Shown: one piece after another, positions 26,340-35,702 of the stretch
Layout: each line of letters starts with the position of its first letter
Position numbering within the stretch: position 1 is the first letter of the stretch
Notes under the pieces: generated by a model
Databases searched by the model: none
What the model was told of the DNA's origin: nothing
What the model saw: the letters and a program-made list of their open reading frames with translations, nothing else
NCBI GenBank assembly: GCA_938048185.1
Contig: CALIVT010000001.1
Span: forward strand, 1 to 64,000
Reading direction: 5' to 3'
DNA from: an uncultured Arenicella sp.
GTDB lineage: Bacteria > Pseudomonadota > Gammaproteobacteria > Arenicellales > Arenicellaceae
DNA: 64,000 bases
Translations under genes and position numbers: made by a program

Positions 26340-26368
26340 TTGACGACTTTCGGAAGTGGCAGTATAGT
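26340..26368 (+). promoter_or_regulatory. Sigma-70 promoter of the tRNA cluster
   Basis: TTGACG (26340-26345), a 17-bp spacer and TATAGT (26363-26368) are followed by a GC-rich discriminator CGCGCC, the type linked to stringent (ppGpp) control of stable RNA. About 90 nt of leader precede tRNA-Pro. In the leader GTGGTTT/CGCTT (26390-26401) can pair with AAGCG/AAACCAC (26440-26456). Confidence 0.82.
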
Positions 26369-26463
26369 CGCGCCTCAATGATTTACAGCGTGGTTTCGCT
26401 TTTAAATCCCAAGAGCGACAAGTTATTACTTTAGTTCGGAAGCGATTGAAAACCACACACCGT

Positions 26464-26541
<78 letters not shown>

Positions 26542-26588
26542 TTTTTCTTGTGATGATGTTGGTAGCAAGTTTGGTATAAGAAAAAGAC

Positions 26589-26620
26589 GCCGAGGGGCTT
26601 GTCCCCGTTACGGCTTTTTT
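26589..26620 (+). terminator. Terminator-like hairpin between tRNA-Pro and tRNA-Arg
   Basis: GCCG (26589-26592) and GGGG pair with CCCC and CGGC (26611-26614), then T6 follows. Its position inside the tRNA cluster suggests that tRNA-Arg may have its own promoter or that the hairpin is only partly used. Confidence 0.7.
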
Positions 26621-26684
26621 CTTAAGCCAACGTCTTAGTCAGTTAGTTGACAGAGCTACAGGCATGCTGTTCAAGAGAGGTTGA

Positions 26685-26761
26685 GTGCCCGTAGCTCAAC
26701 TGGATAGAGCAACGGCCTTCTAAGCCGTAGGTTACAGGTTCGAGTCCTGTCGGGCGCGCCA
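26685..26761 (+). tRNA. tRNA-Arg(TCT)
   Basis: 77 nt. The acceptor GTGCCCG pairs with CGGGCGC (one U-G pair), followed by G and CCA. The anticodon stem-loop ACGGC-CTTCTAA-GCCGT gives TCT, reading AGA/AGG. Confidence 0.95.
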
Positions 26762-26872
26762 TAACCACGCTTTATTTTTAAGCGGCTGTGTGTCATTGAA
26801 TTTGGTATAGTGTTGTTAACAGCTTGCCGAATAGCGTTAAGCTTGTGGTTGCTTTGCGATTGCGAACTGTAT

Positions 26873-26949
26873 GGTGATTGTAGCTCAGTTGGTAGAGCCC
26901 CGGATTGTGATTCCGGTGGTCGTGGGTTCGAGCCCCATCAGTCACCCCA
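26873..26949 (+). tRNA. tRNA-His(GTG)
   Basis: 77 nt with the extra G-1 typical of tRNA-His. GGTGATTG pairs with CAGTCACC over 8 bp and CCA follows. The anticodon loop TTGTGAT gives GTG. The similarity to E. coli hisR is strong. Confidence 0.97.
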
Positions 26950-27038
26950 GTTTGACCTAATTAGCGTTTCTGAGTTGATTAGGCAGAGTGAGCAAAGGCA
27001 GCTTAAAGCGGTTTTACGATCGGCTTAAATCGTGTTGT

Positions 27039-27123
<85 letters not shown>

Positions 27124-27382
27124 TTTAGGTTGATCGATAGGCAGTAAGTAAGGATGCACGAAAGTGGCATAGATGCCATGTTGCCAGTTTCAACAGTCTT
27201 GGTCGTACTATTTCGGACCGTAAGGCCAGCCCTTTAAACCGCTAAATATCCATCGAAATTAAGCACTAAGACGTTTTATCTATGCCTAGCTTAGTGGTAG
27301 AATCGCGCCCCTAATTGCGTCGCGCTTTAGTTTAGTCGCGCGATAGAACAAGAAACATTTGAATTAACACCACGAGTAATAC

Positions 27383-28696
27383 ATGCAAGCGTCTGTTGAA
27401 AAAACCAGTGCCATTGGCCGTAAACTAAACGTAACCGTTCCGGCTGACAAAATTGAGGCGGCGGTGCAGGCTCGTTTAAAGCAGCTTTCTAAACGCGTCA
27501 AGATTCAAGGCTTTCGTCCTGGCAAGGTGCCTATGAAGATCGTTGAGCAACAGTATCGTGGTTCAGCGACCAACGATGTGTTAGGCGATTTGATCCAAAA
27601 TAGTTTGCAAGAAGCGTTGCAAGATCAAGACGTTGTGCCGGCAGTACAACCAGACATTGTTCCTGGGGCGCCAATCGAAAAAGGCAAAGATTTCTCGTAT
27701 GTTGCCAGCTTTGATATATACCCTGAGTTCGAAAAGTTAGATCTTGAAGGCGTGAAAATTCAAAAGCCTGAGAGTGAAGTTGAAGACGCAGATATCGACA
27801 AAGTAATCGAGAACATGCGCAAACAGCAACTCACTTGGAAGGAACTCAAGCGCAAATCTAAAAAAGGCGACCGCGTGTTAATTGATTTTGTTGGCACAGT
27901 TGACGGTGAAGAGTTTGAAGGGGGTACTGCCTCTGACTATCCGATGGTGCTTGGTGAAAGTCAAATGTTGCCTGACTTTGAAAAAGGCGTGAAAGGCATG
28001 AAAGCTGGCGAGAGCAAAGACGTTGAAGTGGTCTTTCCTGATGACTATAGCGATGAGCTTGGCGGTAAGACCGCTGTCTTTAAAATTGATGCGAAGACCG
28101 TTTCTGAGCCGAATTTGCCTGAGATTGATGAAGACTTTATCACCTCATTTGGGGTTGAGAGTGGCAAAGAAGCTGATTTGCGTGCTGAGGTTAAAAGCAA
28201 TCTTGAGACGAATCTAGAGAGCCAATTAAGCACTACCTTACGTCAGCGCGCGTTTGATGCCTTACTTGAGCAAAATCACGCAGAAATGCCGCTTAAAATG
28301 ATCCAAGAGGAAGCTGGGCGCATGGTTCAAGAGCAAAAGAATCAAATGATCCAACAAGGTATCGATGCCAAAATGCTGGAAAACTTTCCTGACCCAGAAT
28401 TCGATGTCTTAAAGCCTCAAGCCGAAAAGCGCGTTGCTCTTGGTCTTTTGATGATGGAGATTATTCGCAAGCAAGACATTAAGCCTGACGAAGAGCGCGT
28501 TAACACACGCATTGAAAAGATGGCGTCTTCCTACGAAGACCCATCTCAGTTTGTTGAGTACTATAAAAGCAATCAACAAGCACTCGCGCAAGTTCAATCT
28601 ATTGTCTTAGAAGAGCAAGTAGTTGATTTTCTAATTGAAAAAGCGGATGTGGAAGTAGAAAAAGTCGACGCATCTAGCCTTTTGAATATGCAGTAA
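27383..28696 (+). CDS. tig: Trigger factor
   Basis: 437 residues, the ribosome-bound chaperone and peptidyl-prolyl isomerase that meets nascent chains. The N-terminal domain has the ribosome-binding signature GFRPGKVPMKIVEQQYR (about 43-59). The FKBP-type PPIase domain follows (KSKKGDRVLIDFVGTVDGEEFEGG, MLPDFEKGVKGMKAGESKDVEV). The C-terminal helical domain is about 250-437. Codon context and length match the family (E. coli 432). It lies at the head of tig-clpP-clpX-lon. Its probable -10 is TAGAAT (27298-27303) with a GC-rich CGCGCC start region; the -35 is weak. Confidence 0.97.
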   Translation: MQASVEKTSAIGRKLNVTVPADKIEAAVQARLKQLSKRVKIQGFRPGKVPMKIVEQQYRGSATNDVLGDLIQNSLQEALQDQDVVPAVQPDIVPGAPIEKGKDFSYVASFDIYPEFEKLDLEGVKIQKPESEVEDADIDKVIENMRKQQLTWKELKRKSKKGDRVLIDFVGTVDGEEFEGGTASDYPMVLGESQMLPDFEKGVKGMKAGESKDVEVVFPDDYSDELGGKTAVFKIDAKTVSEPNLPEIDEDFITSFGVESGKEADLRAEVKSNLETNLESQLSTTLRQRAFDALLEQNHAEMPLKMIQEEAGRMVQEQKNQMIQQGIDAKMLENFPDPEFDVLKPQAEKRVALGLLMMEIIRKQDIKPDEERVNTRIEKMASSYEDPSQFVEYYKSNQQALAQVQSIVLEEQVVDFLIEKADVEVEKVDASSLLNMQ

Positions 28697-28754
28697 TTGA
28701 TCATAGAACTCATTGTTCTTGAGTTTTCGTGGTTTGCCTTTAGATAAGGTTTTT

Positions 28755-28867
28755 ACTAAGAAACTTTTCATCAAGGAACTTTTCATCAAGAAATTTTTCA
28801 TCAAGAAATTTTTCATCAAGAAATTTTTCATCAAGAAATTTTTCATCAAGAGGCTTTTCATTAAGGT
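28755..28867. repeat. 15-bp tandem-repeat array upstream of clpP
   Basis: Seven full 15-bp units plus a partial eighth occupy the tig-clpP gap. The central four are identical (ATCAAGAAATTTTTC) and the outer ones vary (ACTAAGAAACTTTTC, ATCAAGGAACTTTTC, ATCAAGAGGCTTTTC). Because 15 is a multiple of three, the reverse strand shows an artefactual MKNFL-repeat frame, which I do not consider a gene. It lies about 105-215 bp before the clpP start codon. Confidence 0.93.
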
Positions 28868-28971
28868 GTAAGTCTTAATGAAAGCTTGTACATATTACGC
28901 TCAGTTGCGAGTTTGTATACTTGTAACGACAATACATAGATAACTCGAGCTTCGAACTTCAAGAGACGGCA

Positions 28972-29634
28972 ATGACAAATTTTCCAAATTCAATTATTCA
29001 GCAACCTATCGCGGGTGGCTCTGGTGCATTAGAACCTCAAGCCGCAGGTGGCTTGGTGCCAATGGTAGTAGAGAGTTCGGGTCGTGGTGAGCGCGCCTAT
29101 GACATCTATTCACGCTTATTAAAAGAGCGAGTGGTGTTCTTGGTTGGCCAGGTTGAAGACTATATGGCCAATCTAATCGTCGCTCAGCTCTTGTTTTTAG
29201 AGTCGGAAAACCCGGATAAAGATATCAGCTTGTACATCAATAGCCCAGGTGGGTCGGTTACAGCTGGCATGGCTATTTATGACACCATGCAGTTTATCAA
29301 GCCTAAGGTTAGCACTGTTTGTATTGGTCAGGCAGCGAGTATGGGGGCATTGTTGCTTACTGCGGGTGCTGAGGGTAGTCGTTTTGCCTTGCCGCACGCG
29401 CGCATCATGATTCACCAACCACTTGGTGGTTTTCAGGGGCAGGCGACCGACATCGATATTCACGCGAAAGAAATTCTGCGTATCAAGCAAGAGCTTAATG
29501 AAATCATGGCTAAGCATTCTGGTCAAAAATACAAACAGGTGGCTCAGGATACCGAGCGTGATAATTTCATGAGTGCCGAAGAAGCAAAAGAATATGGCCT
29601 GATTGATGACGTTATCGAGCAACGCCCTGAATAA
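28972..29634 (+). CDS. clpP: ATP-dependent Clp protease proteolytic subunit ClpP
   Basis: 220 residues. ClpP forms the tetradecameric serine-protease chamber served by ClpX (next gene) and ClpA. The catalytic triad is visible as Ser123 ([11 protein letters not shown]), His148 (IMIHQPLGG) and Asp197 (TERDNFMS). [23 protein letters not shown] is the oxyanion/handle region. The N-terminal stretch before LVPMVVESS is longer than in E. coli (207) and likely includes a removed propeptide. A GAGACGG ribosome site precedes ATG 28972. Confidence 0.98.
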   Translation: MTNFPNSIIQQPIAGGSGALEPQAAGGLVPMVVESSGRGERAYDIYSRLLKERVVFLVGQVEDYMANLIVAQLLFLESENPDKDISLYINSPGGSVTAGMAIYDTMQFIKPKVSTVCIGQAASMGALLLTAGAEGSRFALPHARIMIHQPLGGFQGQATDIDIHAKEILRIKQELNEIMAKHSGQKYKQVAQDTERDNFMSAEEAKEYGLIDDVIEQRPE

Positions 29635-29654
29635 TATTCGCTACTATGCGTTGG

Positions 29655-29681
29655 AAAAAAGGTCGCAGTTGCGGCCTTTTT
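29655..29681 (+). terminator. Terminator after clpP
   Basis: GGTCGC-AGTT-GCGGCC is flanked by A6 and T5, with one G-U pair. It separates clpP from clpX, so clpX probably has its own promoter or relies on read-through. Confidence 0.8.
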
Positions 29682-29924
29682 AATGCAACCTGATGGGCGT
29701 GTGCGAGCCTGAGGTCGATTTGCGCTAATCACGATGCTTTCCTGCTCTTGATTTATTCTAAGTCCATGACCAGAAGAGGTTAAATAGTAAAAACGGGTAC
29801 GAATATGCCAGCTTTTACGTTTTATTGTGGTCTTTAGTTAGGTTACAATTTGGTGACTACATGCCTGCGCTGGCATGCAATTTACGTTTTATGCCGCAGA
29901 ACGCGGCCTGTCTTAGGGGCAAGT

Positions 29925-31196
29925 ATGAGTGACGACAATAAAAGTAACGATGATAACAAGCTACTTTATTGCTCTTTTTGTGGCAAAAGCCAACATGAAG
30001 TCCGAAAATTAATTGCTGGCCCTTCGGTATTTATCTGCGATGAATGTGTCGACCTTTGCGAGGACATTATTCGCGAAGAAGCGATTGAAGATATTTCGAA
30101 AGCAGAAGAGAAGGAGCAGTACCCCACACCCGCCGAAATTCACGCGGGGCTAAACGAATATGTGATTTCGCAAGAAGACGCTAAGAAGGTCCTCTCGGTG
30201 GCTGTTTATAATCACTACAAACGTATTCGCGGCCAAGATGAAACGGATCAAGCCGATATTGCTAAGAGCAACATTCTACTAATTGGGCCAACGGGTTCAG
30301 GTAAGACGCTGTTAGCGGAAACGCTTGCGAAACAGCTTAATGTGCCTTTCACTATTGCCGACGCAACCACATTAACCGAGGCGGGTTATGTTGGCGAAGA
30401 TGTCGAGAATATAATCCAAAAATTGCTACAAAAATGTGATTACGATGTTGAGAAAGCTGAAATCGGCATCGTCTATATCGATGAGATTGATAAAATTTCG
30501 CGCAAAGCTGACAACCCGTCAATTACTCGTGATGTCTCAGGCGAGGGCGTGCAACAAGCCTTACTCAAATTAATCGAAGGTACAACCGCGTCGGTGCCGC
30601 CACAAGGTGGGCGCAAGCATCCGCAACAAGAGTTTCTGCAAGTAGATACACGTAATATTCTGTTCATCTGCGGTGGTGCATTCTCTGGTCTGGATTCAAT
30701 TATTCGAGACCGTTCAGAAAAAAGCGGTATTGGTTTTGGCGCACAAGTACACAGCAAAACTGATAACCCGTTTATTACAGAACACCTCAAAAAGTTAGAA
30801 CCCGAGGATTTGGTTCGCTATGGCTTGATCCCTGAATTTATTGGTCGCCTGCCTATCATCGCCACTCTGCAAGAGTTAGACGAAGATGCGTTGATGACTA
30901 TCTTGACGCAACCCAAAAATGCCTTGGTCAAACAATACCAGCGCTTGTTGAAGCTCGATGGTGTTGACTTAGAGATTCGCGAAGACGCTCTGCGGGCGGT
31001 TGCTGAAAAAGCCATGGCGCGAAAAACCGGGGCTCGAGGCTTACGTTCGATCTTAGAGAACGCGTTGCTGGAAACTATGTATGACCTGCCATCGAAAGAA
31101 GGCGTTCAGAAAGTGTCGGTTGACGCGAGCACGATCCTTGAGGGGGCTCGCCCGCTGTTTATCTACGAAGAGAAAGACGCAGAAAAAACAGCATAG
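29925..31196 (+). CDS. clpX: ATP-dependent Clp protease ATP-binding subunit ClpX
   Basis: 423 residues from ATG 29925, chosen because the upstream extension to 29850 is not family-like and AGGGGCAAG precedes this ATG. It is an AAA+ unfoldase that feeds tagged proteins to ClpP. The N-terminal zinc-binding domain has Cys16/19 and Cys38/41 (YCSFC, ICDEC). Walker A is GPTGSGKT (121-128). [11 protein letters not shown] is the pore-1 loop (GYVG), and the ClpP-docking IGF loop appears as GIGFGAQVH. Sensor 2 is [10 protein letters not shown]. Confidence 0.98.
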   Translation: MSDDNKSNDDNKLLYCSFCGKSQHEVRKLIAGPSVFICDECVDLCEDIIREEAIEDISKAEEKEQYPTPAEIHAGLNEYVISQEDAKKVLSVAVYNHYKRIRGQDETDQADIAKSNILLIGPTGSGKTLLAETLAKQLNVPFTIADATTLTEAGYVGEDVENIIQKLLQKCDYDVEKAEIGIVYIDEIDKISRKADNPSITRDVSGEGVQQALLKLIEGTTASVPPQGGRKHPQQEFLQVDTRNILFICGGAFSGLDSIIRDRSEKSGIGFGAQVHSKTDNPFITEHLKKLEPEDLVRYGLIPEFIGRLPIIATLQELDEDALMTILTQPKNALVKQYQRLLKLDGVDLEIREDALRAVAEKAMARKTGARGLRSILENALLETMYDLPSKEGVQKVSVDASTILEGARPLFIYEEKDAEKTA

Positions 31197-31531
31197 AGTG
31201 TGTATTGAGCTGAAAATTTTTTGATAGTCAGTTTGAAGCCCGCTGACATTTATGTCGTGCTTCGAAATACGACGGTACAGAGTCGGATGGAGCGCCAATT
31301 GGTGCAATAGTTGTGCATCAGTAGCTCCGTATTGGCGATTATGCGTTCGCCGAGCCGAGATATACTTACTGAATATGCTTAAGCGGCTAAACCTCTGTTG
31401 ATTCTCGCATAACTGGTCTTATATACGCCCTAGCTGTTCTGGTCACAGGTTCACCACCTTGGTTACTAGAACCGTGTTATGAATTAGTGACGAAATTGGT
31501 CGCGCTAATCTTATTGAGTTAATGAATTCAT
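31197..31531. other. Gene-free clpX-lon spacer
   Basis: 335 bp without a gene. Complementary blocks GGAGC...GCTCC and CGCCAAT...ATTGGCG overlap in order (about 31288-31340) and could form alternative hairpins. There is no T-run, so a terminator is not clear. I see no convincing sigma-32 promoter; a CTTGGT...TATGAATT pair near 31455-31485 is weak. Confidence 0.35.
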
Positions 31532-33949
31532 ATGTCTGAAGAAAATATTGTTGTTGATTACACCACGTCGTTTCCGCTATTGCCGCTGCGCGATGTGGTG
31601 GTTTTTCCACACATGGTAATTCCCCTCTTTGTCGGGCGTGAACGTTCTATCGTCGCGCTAGAGCGTGCGATGGAAAATGGCAAGCAAATTGCCTTAGTTG
31701 CACAGCATGATGCTGCATTAGAAGAGCCAAGTACTGATCAAATTTATCAGGTTGGAGTGCTGGCGAACATATTGCAAATGCTCAAATTACCCGACGGTAC
31801 AGTTAAAGTATTAGTTGAAGGTAAGTACCGCATCCGTCTAAATAAAGTATTCGAAGATGATTGCTTTATGACCATGGCCGAGCCGTTAATGACCGTCGAC
31901 GTTGAGGCGAATGAATCTGAGGTGGCGATACGCACTTTGGTGAGTGAGTTCGAAAGTTACAGTAAAATTAATTCAAAAGTTGCTCCTGAAGCGCTCGGGC
32001 AGCTGCGCGCGATCGAAGACTTAGATCGCTTAGTTGATACTATTGCCGGCTTCGTTGATTTAAAACTCGAGGATAAGCAATTTTTACTAGAGGCCGATAG
32101 CCTGACAGAACGTCTCGACCACGTACTGTCGTTTATGGAGTCTGAGCTTGATATGCACCGTGTTGAGAAGAAAATTCGCGGTCGTGTTAAGAAGCAAATG
32201 GAGAAAAGTCAGCGCGAGTACTATCTCAATGAGCAGATGAAAGCCATTCAAACTGAATTAGGTGAGTCTGAAGAGGGCCAAAGCGAACTTGAGGAGATTC
32301 AGGCGAAAGTTGAAGCTGCAGGCATGAGCAAAGAGGCTAAGGATAAGGTCGAGTCGGAGATCAAGAAGCTCAAGATGATGTCACCCATGTCGGCTGAAGC
32401 AGCGGTAGTGCGCAACTATATCGACTGGGTAGTGCAGGTGCCCTGGAAAAAGCGTTCACGTGTGCGCAGTGATATAGAGAGCGCACAGCTTATTTTAGAT
32501 GAAGATCATTTTGGCTTAGACAAAGTCAAGGAACGCATCCTTGAGTATTTGGCCGTCCAGCAGCGTTTAAAGAAAATGAAGGGTCCTATTCTGTGTTTGG
32601 TCGGCCCCCCTGGTGTGGGTAAAACGTCACTCGGTAAATCTATTGCCAAAGCCACCAACCGAAAATTTATTCGTATGTCTTTAGGTGGCGTGCGTGATGA
32701 AGCTGAGATTCGCGGACACCGACGAACGTATATTGGCTCGATGCCGGGCAAGATTGTACAAAACATGTCGAAAGTGCAAACCAAGAATCCGCTCTTCTTA
32801 TTGGATGAAATCGATAAAATGGCGGCGGATTTTCGTGGTGACCCGGCCTCGGCGATGCTCGAAGTGTTAGACCCTGAGCAGAACAACAGCTTTGCCGACC
32901 ACTACTTAGAAGTTGATTACGATTTGTCCGAGGTTATGTTTGTTGCCACCTCGAATAGTTTAAACATTCCTGGTCCGTTGCTTGACCGTATGGAGGTTAT
33001 TCGTTTAGAAGGTTATACCGAGGATGAAAAGCTTAATATCGCTACTCGTTATCTCGTTGCAAAGCAGAAAGAGAACAATGGTTTAAGCGAGTCTGAAGTT
33101 GAAATAGAGCAGGGTGCGATTCTAGATATTATTCGTTACTACACTCGTGAAGCCGGTGTGCGAGGCCTTGAGCGAGAGCTTGCCAAGATTTGCCGCAAAG
33201 TAACAAAGCAGATAGTCATGAATGGCGAGCTGAAGAAAGTTACTGTTGACAGCAAGAATTTGAATGATTACTTAGGTGTGCGCAAGTTTAGTTTCGGTGC
33301 CGCAGAAGAAGAAAACCGCATTGGCCAAGTTACTGGCTTAGCGTGGACCTCAGTCGGCGGAGAGTTGTTATCGATTGAAGCGGTTGTTGTGCCAGGTAAA
33401 GGCAAGCAGACATACACCGGTAAGCTGGGCGACGTGATGCAAGAGTCGATTCAGGCCGCCGTCACCGTGTTACGCTCGCGTGCAAATTCGCTTGGTATCG
33501 ATAAAGAATTTTTCGCTGAGCGTGATTTCCACGTACATGTGCCTGAAGGCGCAACGCCCAAAGATGGTCCTAGCGCTGGTATTGGTATGTGCACCGCCTT
33601 GATTTCAGCGATCACGCAAATACCCGTCAAGGCGGATGTTGCGATGACCGGAGAAATAACCCTGCGCGGCGAAGTATTGCCGATTGGGGGGTTAAAGGAA
33701 AAGCTGTTGGCGGCGCATCGCGGAGCGATAAAGACGGTTATTATTCCGAAAGACAACGAGAAAGATCTAATCGAAATTTCTGAAGATGTGCGTGCGGATC
33801 TAACCATTATTCCCGTTAAATGGATTGATGAGGTGCTTGCAATCGCGTTAACCGAAGTGCTCAAAGGTAGCGACTCTTCGGGTTCAGACGACAAAGCACC
33901 GACCAAAAAAAATAAACCGGACACATCAAAACCGACTGCCAGACATTAA
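31532..33949 (+). CDS. lon: ATP-dependent protease Lon
   Basis: 805 residues (E. coli 784). The N-terminal substrate-binding domain starts [23 protein letters not shown]. The AAA+ domain has Walker A GPPGVGKT (358-365), and [20 protein letters not shown] serves as Walker B. The protease domain has the Ser-Lys dyad Ser681 ([10 protein letters not shown]) and Lys724 ([13 protein letters not shown]), with 43 residues between them as in E. coli. It degrades misfolded and regulatory proteins in the cytoplasm. The C-terminus is extended by a Ser/Lys-rich tail ([17 protein letters not shown]). Confidence 0.98.
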   Translation: MSEENIVVDYTTSFPLLPLRDVVVFPHMVIPLFVGRERSIVALERAMENGKQIALVAQHDAALEEPSTDQIYQVGVLANILQMLKLPDGTVKVLVEGKYRIRLNKVFEDDCFMTMAEPLMTVDVEANESEVAIRTLVSEFESYSKINSKVAPEALGQLRAIEDLDRLVDTIAGFVDLKLEDKQFLLEADSLTERLDHVLSFMESELDMHRVEKKIRGRVKKQMEKSQREYYLNEQMKAIQTELGESEEGQSELEEIQAKVEAAGMSKEAKDKVESEIKKLKMMSPMSAEAAVVRNYIDWVVQVPWKKRSRVRSDIESAQLILDEDHFGLDKVKERILEYLAVQQRLKKMKGPILCLVGPPGVGKTSLGKSIAKATNRKFIRMSLGGVRDEAEIRGHRRTYIGSMPGKIVQNMSKVQTKNPLFLLDEIDKMAADFRGDPASAMLEVLDPEQNNSFADHYLEVDYDLSEVMFVATSNSLNIPGPLLDRMEVIRLEGYTEDEKLNIATRYLVAKQKENNGLSESEVEIEQGAILDIIRYYTREAGVRGLERELAKICRKVTKQIVMNGELKKVTVDSKNLNDYLGVRKFSFGAAEEENRIGQVTGLAWTSVGGELLSIEAVVVPGKGKQTYTGKLGDVMQESIQAAVTVLRSRANSLGIDKEFFAERDFHVHVPEGATPKDGPSAGIGMCTALISAITQIPVKADVAMTGEITLRGEVLPIGGLKEKLLAAHRGAIKTVIIPKDNEKDLIEISEDVRADLTIIPVKWIDEVLAIALTEVLKGSDSSGSDDKAPTKKNKPDTSKPTARH

Positions 33950-34527
33950 TTAATCGACATGCTGAAGCGTCGATTATCGAGCGCGTTTATTTTGTTTTAA
34001 CACTGCAAGTCAAACAAGCTATATAAATCAATATGATCGCGCTCATTATTGAGCGCCAGCGTTAACAGTGCCTTATGTGCTGAAATCCTTGAAACCCGCA
34101 TGTTTGCTGGCTTCATTACTAAAAATAATTGGATGTCAATATTGTTTTTTGGCGTCAAACAGACCATGATACGCGCAGTAGGAGTAACACGCGCTCTGAT
34201 AGAGAACGTGTTGCGATACTGCTCACTTAACCAAGGGGGTTAGGTTGGTTTTTGTTGCTTAGACCGAACCCTTATACCGGGGTTAGCAAAGCGTGTAAGT
34301 TTATGACTGTGGTGACAATTCGTTGTGACTCGGTTTGCGTTGGTATTAAGGCTTGCGTTTTTATACGACCATGTCTTTGATACTAATCGCGCATTACATT
34401 TGGATTCGCTAGCCCTTTAACTCGACGAAAGTAGAGTTATAAAAGTAATACAGAGCGTCGAATTTTTTGTCGCTCAAAATTATAAATATAGATACACACC
34501 CAAACCTATTAAATTGAGGAAAATAGC
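33950..34527. other. Gene-free lon-hupB spacer
   Basis: 578 bp without a credible gene. Dyads are AATCGAC...GTCGATT (about 33954-33976), CGCTCA-TTAT-TGAGCG (about 34039-34054) and AACTC...GAGTT (about 34420-34438); none has a T-run. A TATAAATA element near 34482 may be the hupB -10. The 64-codon forward frame at 34049-34243 has no ribosome site and no recognisable content. Confidence 0.35.
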
Positions 34528-34800
34528 GTGAATAAATCAGAACTAATTGAAAGCATAGCCGAAAAAGCGGACATTTCTAAATCGACTGCGGGCGATGCTT
34601 TAGAAGCAGTGTTAGGCGGTATCACTGATGCATTGAAATCTGGCGACAGCGTAACATTCGTTGGCTTTGGTACTTTCTCTGTAAGTGCTCGTGCAGCACG
34701 CGATGGCCGTAATCCACGCACTGGCGAAACTATCAAAATTAAAGCGTCAAAACTGGCTAAATTTAAAGCTGGTAAAGCCCTAAAGGATGCTTTAAACTAG
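34528..34800 (+). CDS. hupB: DNA-binding protein HU-beta
   Basis: 90 residues, the usual HU length, from GTG 34528 after GAGGA. HU is a dimeric nucleoid protein that bends DNA. The family line is clear: [48 protein letters not shown] (the GxGxF and RxxRxGRNPxTG DNA-binding arm), and [12 protein letters not shown]. Placed between lon and ppiD, as in E. coli. Confidence 0.98.
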   Translation: MNKSELIESIAEKADISKSTAGDALEAVLGGITDALKSGDSVTFVGFGTFSVSARAARDGRNPRTGETIKIKASKLAKFKAGKALKDALN

Positions 34801-34880
34801 CGCCGCTTCGGAGGGCTGGCTGGTAATTTTAGCTTTGAAAATTAGCTAAAAACTTTTTATAAAACAACTTAAAAAGTTAC

Positions 34881-34955
34881 TTGCAAGCTGCTTACCTTCT
34901 GGTATTATCGCCCTCCAAATTGAGCAAGCCGATGTCTAATTTGACATCGGTTTGC
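34881..34955 (+). promoter_or_regulatory. tRNA-Val promoter and leader hairpin
   Basis: TTGCAA (34881-34886), a 16-bp spacer and TATTAT (34903-34908) are followed by GC-rich CGCCCTCC. Downstream, a 13-bp hairpin GCAAGCCGATGTC (34924-34936) / GACATCGGTTTGC (34943-34955), with one G-U pair, ends 11 nt before the mature tRNA. Confidence 0.75.
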
Positions 34956-34966
34956 TAAATTGATTT

Positions 34967-35042
34967 GGGTGCTTAGCTCAGTTGGTAGAGCATCGCCCTT
35001 ACAAGGCGAGGGTCAGAGGTTCAAGTCCTCTAGCACCCACCA
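34967..35042 (+). tRNA. tRNA-Val(TAC)
   Basis: 76 nt. The acceptor GGGTGCT pairs with AGCACCC, followed by A and CCA. The anticodon stem-loop TCGCC-CTTACAA-GGCGA gives TAC. Confidence 0.97.
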
Positions 35043-35097
35043 GTATAAGTTTAATTTTATTTTTCGCATGAAGAGTTAAATTAGACACGTTCAAATA

Positions 35098-35319
35098 GCG
35101 AAAGGCTTTTTATCAAAGCTAAGGGCTTTTTATCAAAGCTAAGGGCTTTTTAGGGCTAAGGGCTTTTTAGGGCTAAGGGCTTTTTAGGGCTAAGGGCTTT
35201 TTAGGGCTAAGGGCTTTTTATTAAAGCTAATGGCTTTTTAGAGCTAAGGGCTTTTTATTAGAGCTAAGGGCTTTTTATTAGAGCTAAGGGCTTTTTATTA
35301 GAGCTAAGGGCTTTTTAGA
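35098..35319. repeat. Tandem-repeat array of 12 units (GCTAAGGGCTTTTTA core) between tRNA-Val and tRNA-Asp
   Basis: Twelve head-to-tail units of two lengths, 17 bp (GCTAAGGGCTTTTTAGG) and 20 bp (GCTAAGGGCTTTTTATYARA), sum to exactly 222 bp. Order: 20,20,17,17,17,17,20,17,20,20,20,17. Nearly the whole tRNA-tRNA gap is repeat. Each unit carries a T5 run, so transcription of tRNA-Val/Asp must pass it. There is no gene. Confidence 0.94.
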
Positions 35320-35338
35320 GCGAAAGATTTTAAAATGC

Positions 35339-35415
35339 GGAGCGGTAGTTCAGTTGGTTAGAATACCGGCCTGTCACGCCGGGGGTCGCGGGTTCGAGTC
35401 CCGTCCGCTCCGCCA
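35339..35415 (+). tRNA. tRNA-Asp(GTC)
   Basis: 77 nt. The acceptor GGAGCGG pairs with CCGCTCC, followed by G and CCA. The anticodon stem-loop CCGGC-CTGTCAC-GCCGG gives GTC. The valU/aspV-type neighbourhood is disrupted by the repeat array before it. Confidence 0.97.
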
Positions 35416-35423
35416 TTTTAAAT

Positions 35424-35455
35424 AAAAAAAAGACGACTTCGGGTCGTCTTTTTTT
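35424..35455 (+). terminator. Terminator after tRNA-Asp
   Basis: AAGACGAC pairs with GTCGTCTT over a TTCGG loop, preceded by A8 and followed by T7. This is a strong rho-independent terminator, and its symmetry could serve both strands. Confidence 0.92.
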
Positions 35456-35702
35456 ATGTCGGTCACATATTTTTACCCCCGTCATATACGTTCAAAATCT
35501 ATGTCGACAGGATCTCGACTAACTAGGTTTGTGATATCAGAAAACCTATTAAGTTATGCTTAGCGCTCGTTGAACGTTATTCGGTCTCTCGCTGGCGATT
35601 GATTTGGGTGTTTAGCGCTTTTATATTTTGAGTGTCGACGTCGGTCGACTTATCGTTTTTGACGATTCATTTTCAACCATTACCTGCGCGGTGAACGTTA
35701 CT

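Noticed and set aside
26810-27028. Forward 72-codon frame over tRNA-His
   Set aside because: CSSVGRAPDCDSGGRGFEP is the usual tRNA-derived artefact.
28631-28861. Reverse-strand MKNFL-repeat protein
   Set aside because: Generated only by the 15-bp tandem array; there is no ribosome site and no conserved context.
35098-35319. CRISPR array
   Set aside because: Head-to-tail 17/20-bp units without spacers.
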